Below are positions 5,803 to 12,906 of a stretch of DNA of 12,947 nucleotides, one piece after another (position 1 is the stretch's first letter; every line of letters starts with the position of its first letter). The DNA is from an uncultured bacterium. GTDB taxonomy: Bacteria > Patescibacteriota > Microgenomatia > UBA1400 > PJMF01. The stretch covers positions 1 to 12,947 of the forward strand of contig CAITDX010000010.1 of assembly GCA_903891335.1 (NCBI GenBank), read 5' to 3'. A program made the translations under genes and the position numbers. The notes beneath the pieces are model-generated. The model did no database searches. It worked only from the letters and a program-made list of their open reading frames with translations, and had not been told where the DNA came from.

Positions 5803-7536
5803 CTAATGCATTTCACTACTTCGTTCCTTGAGGAAATTTCGCCAGTCTTCGATAATACCGATGAAGGCGGAAAATGGCAGATCGACGATGGCAGTGAAAA
5901 GGGCAGCAAAAATATTGTATTGCTTCCACTTATTAGCAAACCATTGTCCAATTTTTGCCAGAGGAATGGAAAACAACTCCAGAATAAATTCGATGGCGTT
6001 GCCGCGATCTTCGATAGTGATTTCTTTGGATTTCTGCTTGATTGCCATAGCTGCAAAGACTACCATCGCCACATTGACCGTATCGATATAGACCGAGGTC
6101 CAGGGCACTTTGGCAATTTCGAAGATCCAGAAAATGAAGCGCATCCCAATCAAGCCACATGCTGCTGAAATAATCATGAAAACCGTATTGAGAACAGGAT
6201 TTTGTTGGCGGGTGAAATCAACTTCATAGACATCGCGTTCATCTTGATGATGGATAATTTTGGCGATTTCTTTTTGCACGATCTTGAGATTGGCATCCTT
6301 GGGTGGACGAATGACGATCACGAGCAAGAACATGACTAAACTGGGAATCAACAAGTCGATGAAGAGCGACAGCCAACTGAATTCAAGTCCAGCTAGGCGC
6401 GCCACCGGACCTTCAAAGATCATGAAACTAGCGATGCCAGCCACAAAAATCGATAATGTTGAGTAAATTGCACTGCGATAGAGTCGACCTTTAAGACTGG
6501 CTTTACGCTTGAAATATACTTCACTGACTCTGGTTTTTAGTTCGACTGGATTGGCAAGTTTTTCTCGCACCACTTCAGGAGTATTGTTGATGCCATCAAG
6601 GACATCGCCAATGATGCGATAAGCAGCATCATATTTGCCAGCTAGTTTGTAGAATTTCTTACCAGTTTCACTGCTGAGGTCATCCTCAATTTGGCGACGA
6701 ATGTCATGAACTTCTCGAGTCACCTGAGTAATTGCTTCCTCCGATTCTTCCACCCAGAAAGGGTAGCGAATCTTGATGATGTTGTAGGCAGTGATGGGGT
6801 CGTCGAAGTTGTAGAGGTTGCGCATGCTAGCAATGTAAATCTGGATGAGGTGATCAAGATCACTGAGGTGATCGCTGGGGACGATGCGACTTTGTTGATA
6901 GAGGACGTTAGTCATCAAATTGATGAGGGCATTTTCTTTGAAGGCAGGGGCGAGGATTTCCTCGATTTCACAAGCAGCAATCTCCAGCATCCAGGTATAG
7001 AAATCCATCTTGTTTTTGACGTGTTTTTTAGTCTCTGACTGGGGCATCTTAGAGGCAGAGAGGATTTTAATGTACTTATTGAGGATGTTTTCGATTTCCT
7101 TAATTTGGCGTTTGGCAATTTTGCCATTATCGAAGTAGCCAGAGCGCATCAGCTCGAGAATCATCGGTTCTGCCATTTCTTTGGCATTGAGGTTGGGGAG
7201 GATGCTGATGCCGTAGAGTTCGGAAACCAGACGGCGCTTGAGAATGCGTTCGATCGCACCTCGGCGCAGGAGATTTTCTTCTTTCCAGTCGATGACTTTG
7301 CGGACTTTTTCGTAGGCACCGGCAATCTTGGAAGCAAGTTCATCAACCTCGAGAGGAGCAATGATAGTGCGGTGATGATATTCCCAATCGAGTTGATATT
7401 GCTTGGTGTATTCGATAGCGTAATCCGAAAGCTGCTTGAGCTCGACGGGTTTTTCAACTTCAGCAGGAGCTTCCTTGGCAGTGGCTTCAACTTGAGGAGG
7501 AGCCGAGGTTTGTGTATGAGTACTAGTGTCTGACAT
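5803..7536 (-). CDS. Membrane protein of unknown function (577 residues)
   Basis: I do not recognise a named family; I believe similar unannotated proteins occur in CPR genomes. A start at the ATG at 7536 is preferred over the upstream TTG at 7548, because GGAA lies about eight bases before it and a -10 box ends about 16 bases before it. The N-terminal 30 residues are rich in Ala, Pro, Glu and Thr. Next come about 310 residues of mostly helical, charged sequence without membrane segments (to about residue 345). About four transmembrane helices follow (near 354-374, 387-410, 448-471 and 479-499), then an amphipathic C-terminal segment with another hydrophobic stretch near 541-561. There is no signal peptide, so the large N-terminal domain should be cytoplasmic. 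It is followed by the tRNA-Ser gene with its own promoter. Function not assignable from sequence. Confidence 0.85.
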   Translation of the reverse strand: MSDTSTHTQTSAPPQVEATAKEAPAEVEKPVELKQLSDYAIEYTKQYQLDWEYHHRTIIAPLEVDELASKIAGAYEKVRKVIDWKEENLLRRGAIERILKRRLVSELYGISILPNLNAKEMAEPMILELMRSGYFDNGKIAKRQIKEIENILNKYIKILSASKMPQSETKKHVKNKMDFYTWMLEIAACEIEEILAPAFKENALINLMTNVLYQQSRIVPSDHLSDLDHLIQIYIASMRNLYNFDDPITAYNIIKIRYPFWVEESEEAITQVTREVHDIRRQIEDDLSSETGKKFYKLAGKYDAAYRIIGDVLDGINNTPEVVREKLANPVELKTRVSEVYFKRKASLKGRLYRSAIYSTLSIFVAGIASFMIFEGPVARLAGLEFSWLSLFIDLLIPSLVMFLLVIVIRPPKDANLKIVQKEIAKIIHHQDERDVYEVDFTRQQNPVLNTVFMIISAACGLIGMRFIFWIFEIAKVPWTSVYIDTVNVAMVVFAAMAIKQKSKEITIEDRGNAIEFILELFSIPLAKIGQWFANKWKQYNIFAALFTAIVDLPFSAFIGIIEDWRNFLKERSSEMH

Positions 7537-7551
7537 CTTCAATTCCAACTG

Positions 7552-7560
7552 ATTATAGCA
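7552..7560 (-). promoter_or_regulatory. Extended -10 promoter for the 577-residue membrane protein gene
   Basis: The minus strand reads TGCTATAAT, a perfect TATAAT with TGn extension. The predicted start near 7545 gives a short leader of about nine bases that includes GGAA before the ATG at 7536. No clear -35 is seen. Confidence 0.6.
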
Positions 7561-7666
7561 AATTTATCGGTGTTACATACACGCAAGGTGCCTTTTGTCC
7601 TAGCTCTTTTTTGCGTTGCAAAAAGTGGAGCGAAGAAATAGAATGATCTGCACAAGGCCTCTACTT

Positions 7667-8539
7667 ATGCCAGATAAATTTTCCGCCGTGTGGGTTTCGC
7701 ACACTTCTATCAGCGATTTTCTCCAGTGCCCACGGGCTTATTATCTCAAGAATATCTACAAAGACCCCAAAACTCGTCACAAGATGCAAATTATGTCGCC
7801 ACCACTGGCCTTGGGGCAAGTCGTACACAGTGTCCTTGAGTCTTTATCGGTTGTACCGACCAAAGATCGTTTCCAGGAGTCATTGGTGACTAAATTTGAG
7901 CGCAATTGGTTGGCAGTTACTGGTAAGAAGGGTGGTTTTTTTGATAGTGCAACTGAAGCCAAATACAAGGATCGAGGTCGAGCGATGCTTCAGCAAGTCA
8001 TGGACAATCCTGGTCCACTGACTGGTTTAGCAGTCAAGATTAAGGAAGACTTGCCACATTATTGGTTGTCAGAAGATGATGGCATCATTTTGTGTGGCAA
8101 AATTGACTGGTTGGAATATTTAGCTGACACCGACAGTGTCAACATCATTGATTTCAAGACGAGTAAGAGTGAAGAGAGTGAGAGTTCCTTGCAGCTGCCA
8201 ATTTACCATTTGTTGGTCCACAACTGTCAGCATCGCCAGGTGCAAAAAGCCACCTATTGGTATTTAGAATTGGGGACGGTAGTTGATAAGACCTTACCCC
8301 CACTTGAGGAAGCGCATCAGCAGATTCTCAAAATCGCTAAGGAAATTAAGTTGGCTCGCCAACTCGAGCGCTTCAAATGTCCGCATGGTGAGGCTGGTTG
8401 TTTTGCTTGTCGACCGTTTGAGCGGATTTTGCAGGGTGAAGCTGAGTTTGTGGGTGAGAATGAATATCATCAAGATATTTACGTGCTGCCTCGCGCCAAA
8501 CAAGAGCTAACTAAAGAAGAACAAAGCGAGTTACTTTAG
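7667..8539 (+). CDS. PD-(D/E)XK nuclease, Cas4/AddB-like with putative Fe-S cluster
   Basis: Predicted DNA nuclease of the RecB/Cas4 PD-(D/E)XK superfamily. Numbered from the ATG at 7667 (290 residues), the visible motifs are: LGQVVHSVLE with H54, CGKIDWLE with D147, IDFKT with D162 and K164, and LQLPIY with Q176 and Y180, together the usual RecB-type active site. C21 in FLQCPRAYYL plus C238, C245 and C248 (CPHGEAGCFAC) form the one-plus-three cysteine pattern of Cas4/AddB iron-sulfur clusters, with spacing C-x6-C-x2-C. The frame is open upstream to a TTG at 7616 and an ATG at 7643, but homologues I recall start MPDK, favouring 7667. The gene is divergent from the membrane protein gene and convergent with the Nmad1 gene. 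No helicase, cas1 or other cas gene is nearby, so a general repair or DNA-processing role is more likely than CRISPR adaptation. Confidence 0.87.
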   Translation: MPDKFSAVWVSHTSISDFLQCPRAYYLKNIYKDPKTRHKMQIMSPPLALGQVVHSVLESLSVVPTKDRFQESLVTKFERNWLAVTGKKGGFFDSATEAKYKDRGRAMLQQVMDNPGPLTGLAVKIKEDLPHYWLSEDDGIILCGKIDWLEYLADTDSVNIIDFKTSKSEESESSLQLPIYHLLVHNCQHRQVQKATYWYLELGTVVDKTLPPLEEAHQQILKIAKEIKLARQLERFKCPHGEAGCFACRPFERILQGEAEFVGENEYHQDIYVLPRAKQELTKEEQSELL

Positions 8540-8569
8540 TTTTTTTAGCCCGCGAGTACGGTGCGCAAT

Positions 8570-8872
8570 TTACTTTTTTGGATCAAGCACCAAGTCTTTG
8601 AAACGTCCGTCTTTGAGTAGGAGGGCAATCACCGCATAGACAGCAATATCCTGCCAGCTATCCTGGATATTTTCATTGACTGCGGGGTCATTTTTACTTG
8701 ATAGATTTTGGAGGCGGCGGAGCTTATCATTGATGCGAAAAATAATTCCCAGTTCGCCATTATCTAAGATGTTACCTTTGCCATAGTCCTTGTGCTTTTT
8801 GATGAAAATTTCAAGGAGCTTGTTAAGCTCATCGGCAAAGGCTTGGTCAAGATAGGGAGATTGTTGAGACAT
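8570..8872 (-). CDS. Nucleotide modification associated domain 1 (Nmad1/DUF1599) protein
   Basis: Small all-helical protein of 100 residues. The HKDYGKGNI segment (27-35), FRINDKLRRLQNL (45-57) and the helix NIQDSWQDIAVYAVIALLL (68-86) match the DUF1599/Nmad1 pattern, which resembles MazG-like and dUTPase-like all-alpha NTP pyrophosphohydrolases in its spaced acidic residues. A role in nucleotide handling or modified-nucleotide metabolism is inferred from the family name and context in other genomes, not shown here. It is convergent with the nuclease gene, only 30 bases apart with no clear terminator hairpin between them. It lies 94 bases downstream of the M23 peptidase gene on the same strand, with a possible promoter of its own. 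Confidence 0.75.
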   Translation of the reverse strand: MSQQSPYLDQAFADELNKLLEIFIKKHKDYGKGNILDNGELGIIFRINDKLRRLQNLSSKNDPAVNENIQDSWQDIAVYAVIALLLKDGRFKDLVLDPKK

Positions 8873-8938
8873 ATGCAGTGATTCTTCTTAGTGAATTGTA
8901 TGATGATTTCTTGTACAACACCGAATGATGCTCTGACA

Positions 8939-8947
8939 AGTATATCA
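8939..8947 (-). promoter_or_regulatory. Possible extended -10 for the Nmad1 gene
   Basis: The minus strand reads TGATATACT, a TGn extension with a 5/6 match to TATAAT, in an AT-rich spacer 67 bases ahead of the Nmad1 start. No -35 is evident. AT-rich context makes chance matches likely. Confidence 0.35.
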
Positions 8948-8966
8948 ATTTGAATTTATATGGTTT

Positions 8967-10199
8967 TTATTTTAAGTGCCAATAAACGGTCATATAATTT
9001 TCGTTATGAAAAATGAAAACGCCATTTCCTCCATCCTTCAGACAATTACGACAGAAGTATGCCTCTCCATCATCAACTGCTTTAACTGAAATATTGCCGC
9101 TGCCAACAATATCAAGGGCGGGATGTGATTTGCCTCCATACATCCAATTGTAGCAAGTATTGTTTCCATAATTTTGAGTAATGCGCACATTGTCCATTGG
9201 CCATAGCCAGTTGCCATTACCAGTGTCTTGTTCTCCGCTTGGGTCTTTAGAGCAGCCCGTACTCCAAAGTACCGATTTTTTTTGAAGTTTATCGATTGGA
9301 TTAACTGTATTATTGTAGTACCAGCCCCAACTACCAGTTTTACTGAAGTCTTCTCTCGAATACTTATATGCTCCAAAATGTAAATGGGCTCCGGTTGAAA
9401 ATCCTGAGCTACCCATGGTTCCAATTACTTCTCCTTTTTGCACTTTTACGCCATTGCCCTCGCGTATAACAGCATTTGCAGCACTAGAAATTTGACTAAG
9501 TTCTTTAAGAGCTTCAGCTAACTTTTTTTGATACGTTGACTCATTATTTTTGGTTTCCTTTAGTAAACTGTCTTTACTCGCTTTTTGTCCATCTAAGACA
9601 TTTTTTTGACTTTGCAGCTCTTTGCGTAGTTGTTCGACTTCAGCCTGCTTGGTTTCTTTGAGGTCTTTTTGCTCATTGTAGACGAGGCGCTGGAGTTCGG
9701 TTTTTTTCATCAAATCTAGAGTTTGATCGGAGGCAATACTGATGTAGCGCTGTTGACTGAGAAATTGGTTGAAGGAGTCAGCTGCTAGGACATTATTTTT
9801 GTAGGGTAGGCGAATTTGTTTATAGCTTTCACGAACGCGTTTGATGAGCGCCTCACTTAGGCGGTTGAGAGAAATGCTCAGACCTTCGATACGTTCGCTA
9901 AGTTCGGTAATCTCTCGTTCGAGCTGCTCGATTTCAGCTACGGTTTGAGAGATGCGCAGGCTCTGGATGCGAATTTGTCCGTTGATGATATTGATAGCTG
10001 ATTGAAGAGTGTTAGCTTCTGAGCGGGCTTTGTCAACTTGGGTTTGCCAGCAGTTTTTGAGGTTATTTAGACAGCTCGTATAGTCATCACTGCCACTTTG
10101 ACACTGATACTGCTGATCGCAATTTTGTGCCAAAACAGGGCGAACACTGAGCACTACCAGAAACAGGGTGGCAAGGAGAGTGGTGAAAAATTTCTGCAT
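8967..10199 (-). CDS. Secreted coiled-coil M23 (LytM-type) peptidase with permuted catalytic domain
   Basis: Predicted FtsEX-linked peptidoglycan endopeptidase. Residues 1-24 are a signal peptide (cleavage near VLA-QN). Residues about 52-240 form a long coiled coil like those of EnvC and PcsB. The metallopeptidase motifs then appear in reversed order. VKVQKGEVIGTMGSSG (251-266) with GAHLHFG (H272, H274) and VNPIDKL comes first. After a linker follow WPMDNVRITQNYG (333-345), SHPALDIVG (H359, D363), DDGEAYF, GGNGVFIFH and the terminal VYWHLK (H408). Normal M23 domains run H-x3-D, then YxHL, then VxxGQxIGxxGxTG and HLHF. All expected residues are kept (ligands H359, D363, H274; catalytic H272, H408), so it should be active, unlike the degenerate LytM domain of EnvC. 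The gene starts 23 bases after ftsX, so same operon. Eight cysteines in the exported part may form disulfides. Confidence 0.9.
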   Translation of the reverse strand: MQKFFTTLLATLFLVVLSVRPVLAQNCDQQYQCQSGSDDYTSCLNNLKNCWQTQVDKARSEANTLQSAINIINGQIRIQSLRISQTVAEIEQLEREITELSERIEGLSISLNRLSEALIKRVRESYKQIRLPYKNNVLAADSFNQFLSQQRYISIASDQTLDLMKKTELQRLVYNEQKDLKETKQAEVEQLRKELQSQKNVLDGQKASKDSLLKETKNNESTYQKKLAEALKELSQISSAANAVIREGNGVKVQKGEVIGTMGSSGFSTGAHLHFGAYKYSREDFSKTGSWGWYYNNTVNPIDKLQKKSVLWSTGCSKDPSGEQDTGNGNWLWPMDNVRITQNYGNNTCYNWMYGGKSHPALDIVGSGNISVKAVDDGEAYFCRNCLKDGGNGVFIFHNENYMTVYWHLK

Positions 10200-10222
10200 A
10201 ACAAATGGTCGATTTTTTCGAT

Positions 10223-11092
10223 CTATTTACGCAGCATTCGCGCGACTGCGCTTTGACTGGCTAGGAGACCAAGAATGAGGCTGAGTGCCAGGCCAGCGGC
10301 AAATTGGTAGGCAAAAAACTGCCAAGGCACAGGAAAACCAATGATGCCATTCAAGAAGCTGGCCAGCCAAGGCTGGAGGTAGAGCCACATGCCGTAGTAG
10401 AAAGCAAAGGCAATCACTCCACTAGTAAGACTCAAAACGAGTGATTCTAGGAGGTAGGGGCGAGCAATATAGGCGTTGCTAGCACCGACAAATTTCATAA
10501 TTTGGATATTGCGCCTTTTGGCGGAAATCTTCATCGAAATATTAGTCATTACCATCAGGAATGAAGTGACGATTAGAATAATCAAGAGAAACAGGCCGAT
10601 CCAGCGCATGGCATTGGTCCAGCGGACTAAATTATCGACTACATCTTCCTGGAGTGCGACTTCTTCGACGCTGCTCTCGCCAGTCAGGTCAGTTTTGATG
10701 GCTTCAAGGCTCTTAGCATCACTGGCCGCTACTTCAATGCTGGCGGGCAGAATTTCGGCAGTGACGAGTTCTAGGAGGAGTGGGTCTCCCTGGTTTTCTT
10801 GCTTGTAGATTTCGAGGGCTTGTTCTTGAGTGACAATTTTGACTTCTTTGACATAGGATTTGTTGGTCATTTTTTGCTTGATGCTTTCGAGATCAGCGGG
10901 AGTGGCTTCGAGCTTGAGAAAGGCAATCACCTGTGGCTGAGTTTCAAAAAAGGATAAAATCTGATGACTACCAACAGTCAGTAAAGAAAAACAGTAGGCA
11001 ATAAAAAGAGTGATGGATAGGACAAAAATGCTCAAGATGCTTTGGTATGGGGAGCGACGGATGGCTACAAGTGCAGCATTAAGAGCTTTCAT
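10223..11092 (-). CDS. ftsX: Cell division protein FtsX
   Basis: Membrane subunit of the FtsEX complex, which couples ATP hydrolysis in the cytoplasm to activation of a peptidoglycan hydrolase outside. The 289 residues show a short cytoplasmic N-terminus, TM1 (about 17-40), an extracellular domain (about 45-160) containing the family-typical LPASIEV (115-121), then three more helices (about 163-183, 213-236, 257-279). AKRRNIQIMKFVGASNAYI (191-209) is the conserved FtsX cytoplasmic loop after TM2. Length is normal. The ATG overlaps the ftsE stop as ATGA, and AAGGA about nine bases upstream is a good ribosome binding site. The next gene is the coiled-coil M23 peptidase, its probable partner. 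Confidence 0.96.
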   Translation of the reverse strand: MKALNAALVAIRRSPYQSILSIFVLSITLFIAYCFSLLTVGSHQILSFFETQPQVIAFLKLEATPADLESIKQKMTNKSYVKEVKIVTQEQALEIYKQENQGDPLLLELVTAEILPASIEVAASDAKSLEAIKTDLTGESSVEEVALQEDVVDNLVRWTNAMRWIGLFLLIILIVTSFLMVMTNISMKISAKRRNIQIMKFVGASNAYIARPYLLESLVLSLTSGVIAFAFYYGMWLYLQPWLASFLNGIIGFPVPWQFFAYQFAAGLALSLILGLLASQSAVARMLRK

Positions 11093-12000
11093 TCTTCAGA
11101 TTCCTTTTTGGTTTTGTGTTTCAAGTCTTTGTTGGGTTTATCAGATTTATTGGGTTTCTCAGCAGTGACTTTGGGCTTTTTCTCAGTCTCATCTGCTGAT
11201 TTTGCTTCTAGCTCCTCTGCTTGATGCATTTTTTCTTCAAGTTCGGCTTGTTTACGTTTGATTTTGAGACGTTCTTCATCGAGTGGTTCCATCTCATCCG
11301 TTGGTTTTGTTGCTTGCTTGAGTTCTGGCTCTTTATTTTTCGGGCTCGTCTTTTGTTTTGGTTTCTGGAGATGGATGGTGCGAGCACCAGTGAGTTCTTG
11401 CAGCACAAGATCATCATGAGTGGCAAAGAGTAGAGTAGTGCCAAGTTCGTTGATTTTTTTGAGGAGGCGAGTGATACGCAGGCTAGCTTCACTGTCAAGA
11501 TTGCCGGTTGGTTCATCAGCGAAAATTACCTTGGGGGCAGTGGCTAAGGCGCGAGCGATGCTGACACGCTGGGCTTCTCCGCCAGAGAGTTGGCGAGGAA
11601 AGTGGAGAGCCTTGTCGGCTAGTCCAATTAAGTTGAGAAGGTCGGTGATTCTCGACTCAATTTCCTCATCTTTTTTGCCAGCAATGGAGAGGGGTAGAGC
11701 AATGTTTTCCCAGACATTCATTTCCTCAATCAACTTGTAGTCTTGAAAGACCACTCCGATTTTGCGACGTAATTCTGGAATTTGTTTGTGGCGCAATTGA
11801 CTTAACTTCAGGTCGTCAAAGGTAATCTCACCTGCACTGGGCAGATACTCACGGATAAGTAGCTTCATCAGGGTAGTTTTACCAGCTCCAGAGGGTCCAG
11901 TGATGACGATTAGTTCTCCTGGGTTAACTTCCAGATTGAAATCAGTGATCGCGGTAGGTTGATCAGCAAACGACTTACTAACTGACGAAAAGACTATCAT
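11089..12000 (-). CDS. ftsE: Cell division ATP-binding protein FtsE with long charged C-terminal tail
   Basis: ATPase of the FtsEX complex. Walker A GPSGAGKTT (35-43), Q-loop VFQD (Q86), ABC signature LSGGE (138-142), Walker B VIFADEP (158-164) and switch histidine THD (H195) are all intact. The ABC domain ends near residue 212. FtsE is usually about 220-230 residues; this one continues to 303 with a Lys/Glu/Pro-rich tail containing a charged helical stretch (about 236-266) and a basic end. The tail is in frame with no break and its last codons run into the ftsX start, so it is genuine. The ATG at 12000 has no obvious Shine-Dalgarno sequence and lies 20 bases after the preceding gene. Expected at the inner face of the membrane with FtsX. 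Confidence 0.96.
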   Translation of the reverse strand: MIVFSSVSKSFADQPTAITDFNLEVNPGELIVITGPSGAGKTTLMKLLIREYLPSAGEITFDDLKLSQLRHKQIPELRRKIGVVFQDYKLIEEMNVWENIALPLSIAGKKDEEIESRITDLLNLIGLADKALHFPRQLSGGEAQRVSIARALATAPKVIFADEPTGNLDSEASLRITRLLKKINELGTTLLFATHDDLVLQELTGARTIHLQKPKQKTSPKNKEPELKQATKPTDEMEPLDEERLKIKRKQAELEEKMHQAEELEAKSADETEKKPKVTAEKPNKSDKPNKDLKHKTKKESEE

Positions 12001-12020
12001 TGCTTTTCATTTAAGCATGT

Positions 12021-12590
12021 TTAGTCTAAAGTTTGAAGAGGAGCTTGGCCATTGACTTCGATGACTTCAACTCGACCAACATCCATGAACCAGCCGGCTT
12101 TTTCTGCCTTGAAAGTCTCACCATAGACTTTGACTTGTGCACCCACAAGCTTTTCCAGATCAACTACTGAAGAAGTGAGGGCAACAGTTTGGCTGACACC
12201 ACCTTCACGCAATAACTTGTGTGAGCCTTCACCTTCGACGCCACCAGCCTCGATGTAGCCAGTCGCTGAGTCAGCAAAGGTGTCTTTATCTTGGACACCG
12301 AAGACATCGCCATTTTTAATCTGGTTAGGATCGGTGATTGCGACATTGGTGACTTCTGCGCCAGTGCCGTTTTTGGCTTGGAGTTTGTGAGCTCCGAAGC
12401 CAGTGAGAGCGCCAGCAACGATGGCGATAGTGCAAATGATCAAGAAAGTTCGTTTGGATTTTTGAGTCATAACGGGTTGATTTTGCCTTACAATTGGCGC
12501 TTCGTCAATTACTGGTGGATTAAGTGGGGTTTCTTGATTCTGAAAATGAGAATTGTTAGTAGGGTTGGCTTGCAAGTCGAGTTTATACAT
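12021..12590 (-). CDS. Single-pass membrane protein between prfB and ftsE, function unknown
   Basis: Protein of 189 residues: a Gln/Asn/Pro-rich N-terminal tail (1-45) ending in a basic KSKR, one transmembrane helix (about 48-67, FLIICTIAIVAGALTGFGA), and a C-terminal domain of about 120 residues that should face outward. The outer part has a GDVFGVQD segment and a beta-rich stretch (about 125-180, with LVGAQVKVYGETF and WFMDVGRVEVIE) that resembles an OB-fold in its pattern of alternating hydrophobic residues; that fold is my inference. I do not recognise a named family. Its place, 27 bases after the prfB stop and 20 bases before ftsE, suggests co-transcription with the division genes. No Shine-Dalgarno sequence is visible. 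Confidence 0.85.
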   Translation of the reverse strand: MYKLDLQANPTNNSHFQNQETPLNPPVIDEAPIVRQNQPVMTQKSKRTFLIICTIAIVAGALTGFGAHKLQAKNGTGAEVTNVAITDPNQIKNGDVFGVQDKDTFADSATGYIEAGGVEGEGSHKLLREGGVSQTVALTSSVVDLEKLVGAQVKVYGETFKAEKAGWFMDVGRVEVIEVNGQAPLQTLD

Positions 12591-12617
12591 ACGTTGCTCT
12601 ATTGTAGCCCATTGTTG

Positions 12618-12701
12618 CTAACTTTTTCTAGAGCGAATGAAACTGAGCACAAACTGATCGAGATCGCCATCGAGTACTTCCCCTGTTTGAGTGCTTTCTA
12701 C
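12618..12701 (-). pseudogene. prfB: Peptide chain release factor 2, 3' end only (truncated at a junction)
   Basis: On the minus strand the frame ending at TAG (12618-12620) reads VESTQTGEVLDGDLDQFV and then LSFIRSRKS. This matches the RF2 C-terminus, whose family pattern is V-E-T then VLDGDLDPFI and a short basic tail. Upstream of GTA (12699-12701) the expected HPY-MVKD-RT sequence is absent; the DNA there instead encodes a SpoU methyltransferase on the other strand. The position before ftsE matches the prfB-ftsE-ftsX order known in other bacteria, so this is very likely the true prfB, cut by a rearrangement or misassembly. RF2 releases peptides at UGA and UAA. Confidence 0.75.
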
Positions 12702-12861
12702 TTGGGTGCTTGGCTCTGAGGGGCAGGGGATGCAGAGTTTAATCGAGCGAACGTTGGATTTTAAGGTGGTTGTGCCGATGGCGGGGGTGATAGACTCACT
12801 GAACGTCTCACAAGCGGCGGCCGTATTTTTGGCGGAGTATGCCCGGGGTGAGAGGGGCTAA
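12691..12861 (+). pseudogene. SpoU/TrmH-family RNA 2'-O-methyltransferase, 3' end only
   Basis: The plus strand encodes STWVLGSEGQGM, the SAM-binding knot motif 2, and then VVVPMAGVIDSLNVSQAAA, the SpoU motif 3, ending in a charged tail and TAA at 12859-12861. SpoU enzymes methylate ribose 2'-OH in rRNA or tRNA with S-adenosylmethionine. Only about 56 residues of a usual 150-270 are present. An in-frame TGA at 12688-12690 lies just upstream, and bases left of about 12700 encode RF2 in antisense. Row 12781-12840 has 34 of 60 G+C, higher than most of the window. It cannot be expressed as a working enzyme in this arrangement. Confidence 0.8.
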
Positions 12862-12906
12862 CGCAATCTGAGCAGTCCGAGCTTGCTAATTACGCGACGG
12901 GTGTCT

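Noticed and set aside
7608..7624. TTTTTGC-GTT-GCAAAAA palindrome before the nuclease gene, and a TTG start at 7616
   Set aside because: The 7-bp stem is weak and not placed as a terminator. The TTG lies inside it without a ribosome binding site, and the conserved protein begins near the ATG at 7667.
8540..8569. Terminator between the convergent nuclease and Nmad1 genes
   Set aside because: T-runs are present at both sides but I could not form a convincing G+C-rich stem in the 30 bases between them.
8967..10199. Composition break inside the M23 gene as proof of domain capture
   Set aside because: Hand counts gave 21-26 G+C of 60 in the catalytic part and 24-30 in the coiled-coil part. The ranges overlap, so the difference is too small to rely on.
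11089..11092. Alternative genetic code with TGA as Gly or Trp, as in some CPR lineages
   Set aside because: ftsE ends in TGA in an ATGA overlap with ftsX, and no gene needs TGA read-through, so the standard code fits.
12291..12719. 142-residue open frame on the plus strand spanning the right edge
   Set aside because: It lies antisense to the 189-residue membrane protein and the prfB end, and is out of frame with the SpoU coding. No domain is recognisable; it is a shadow.
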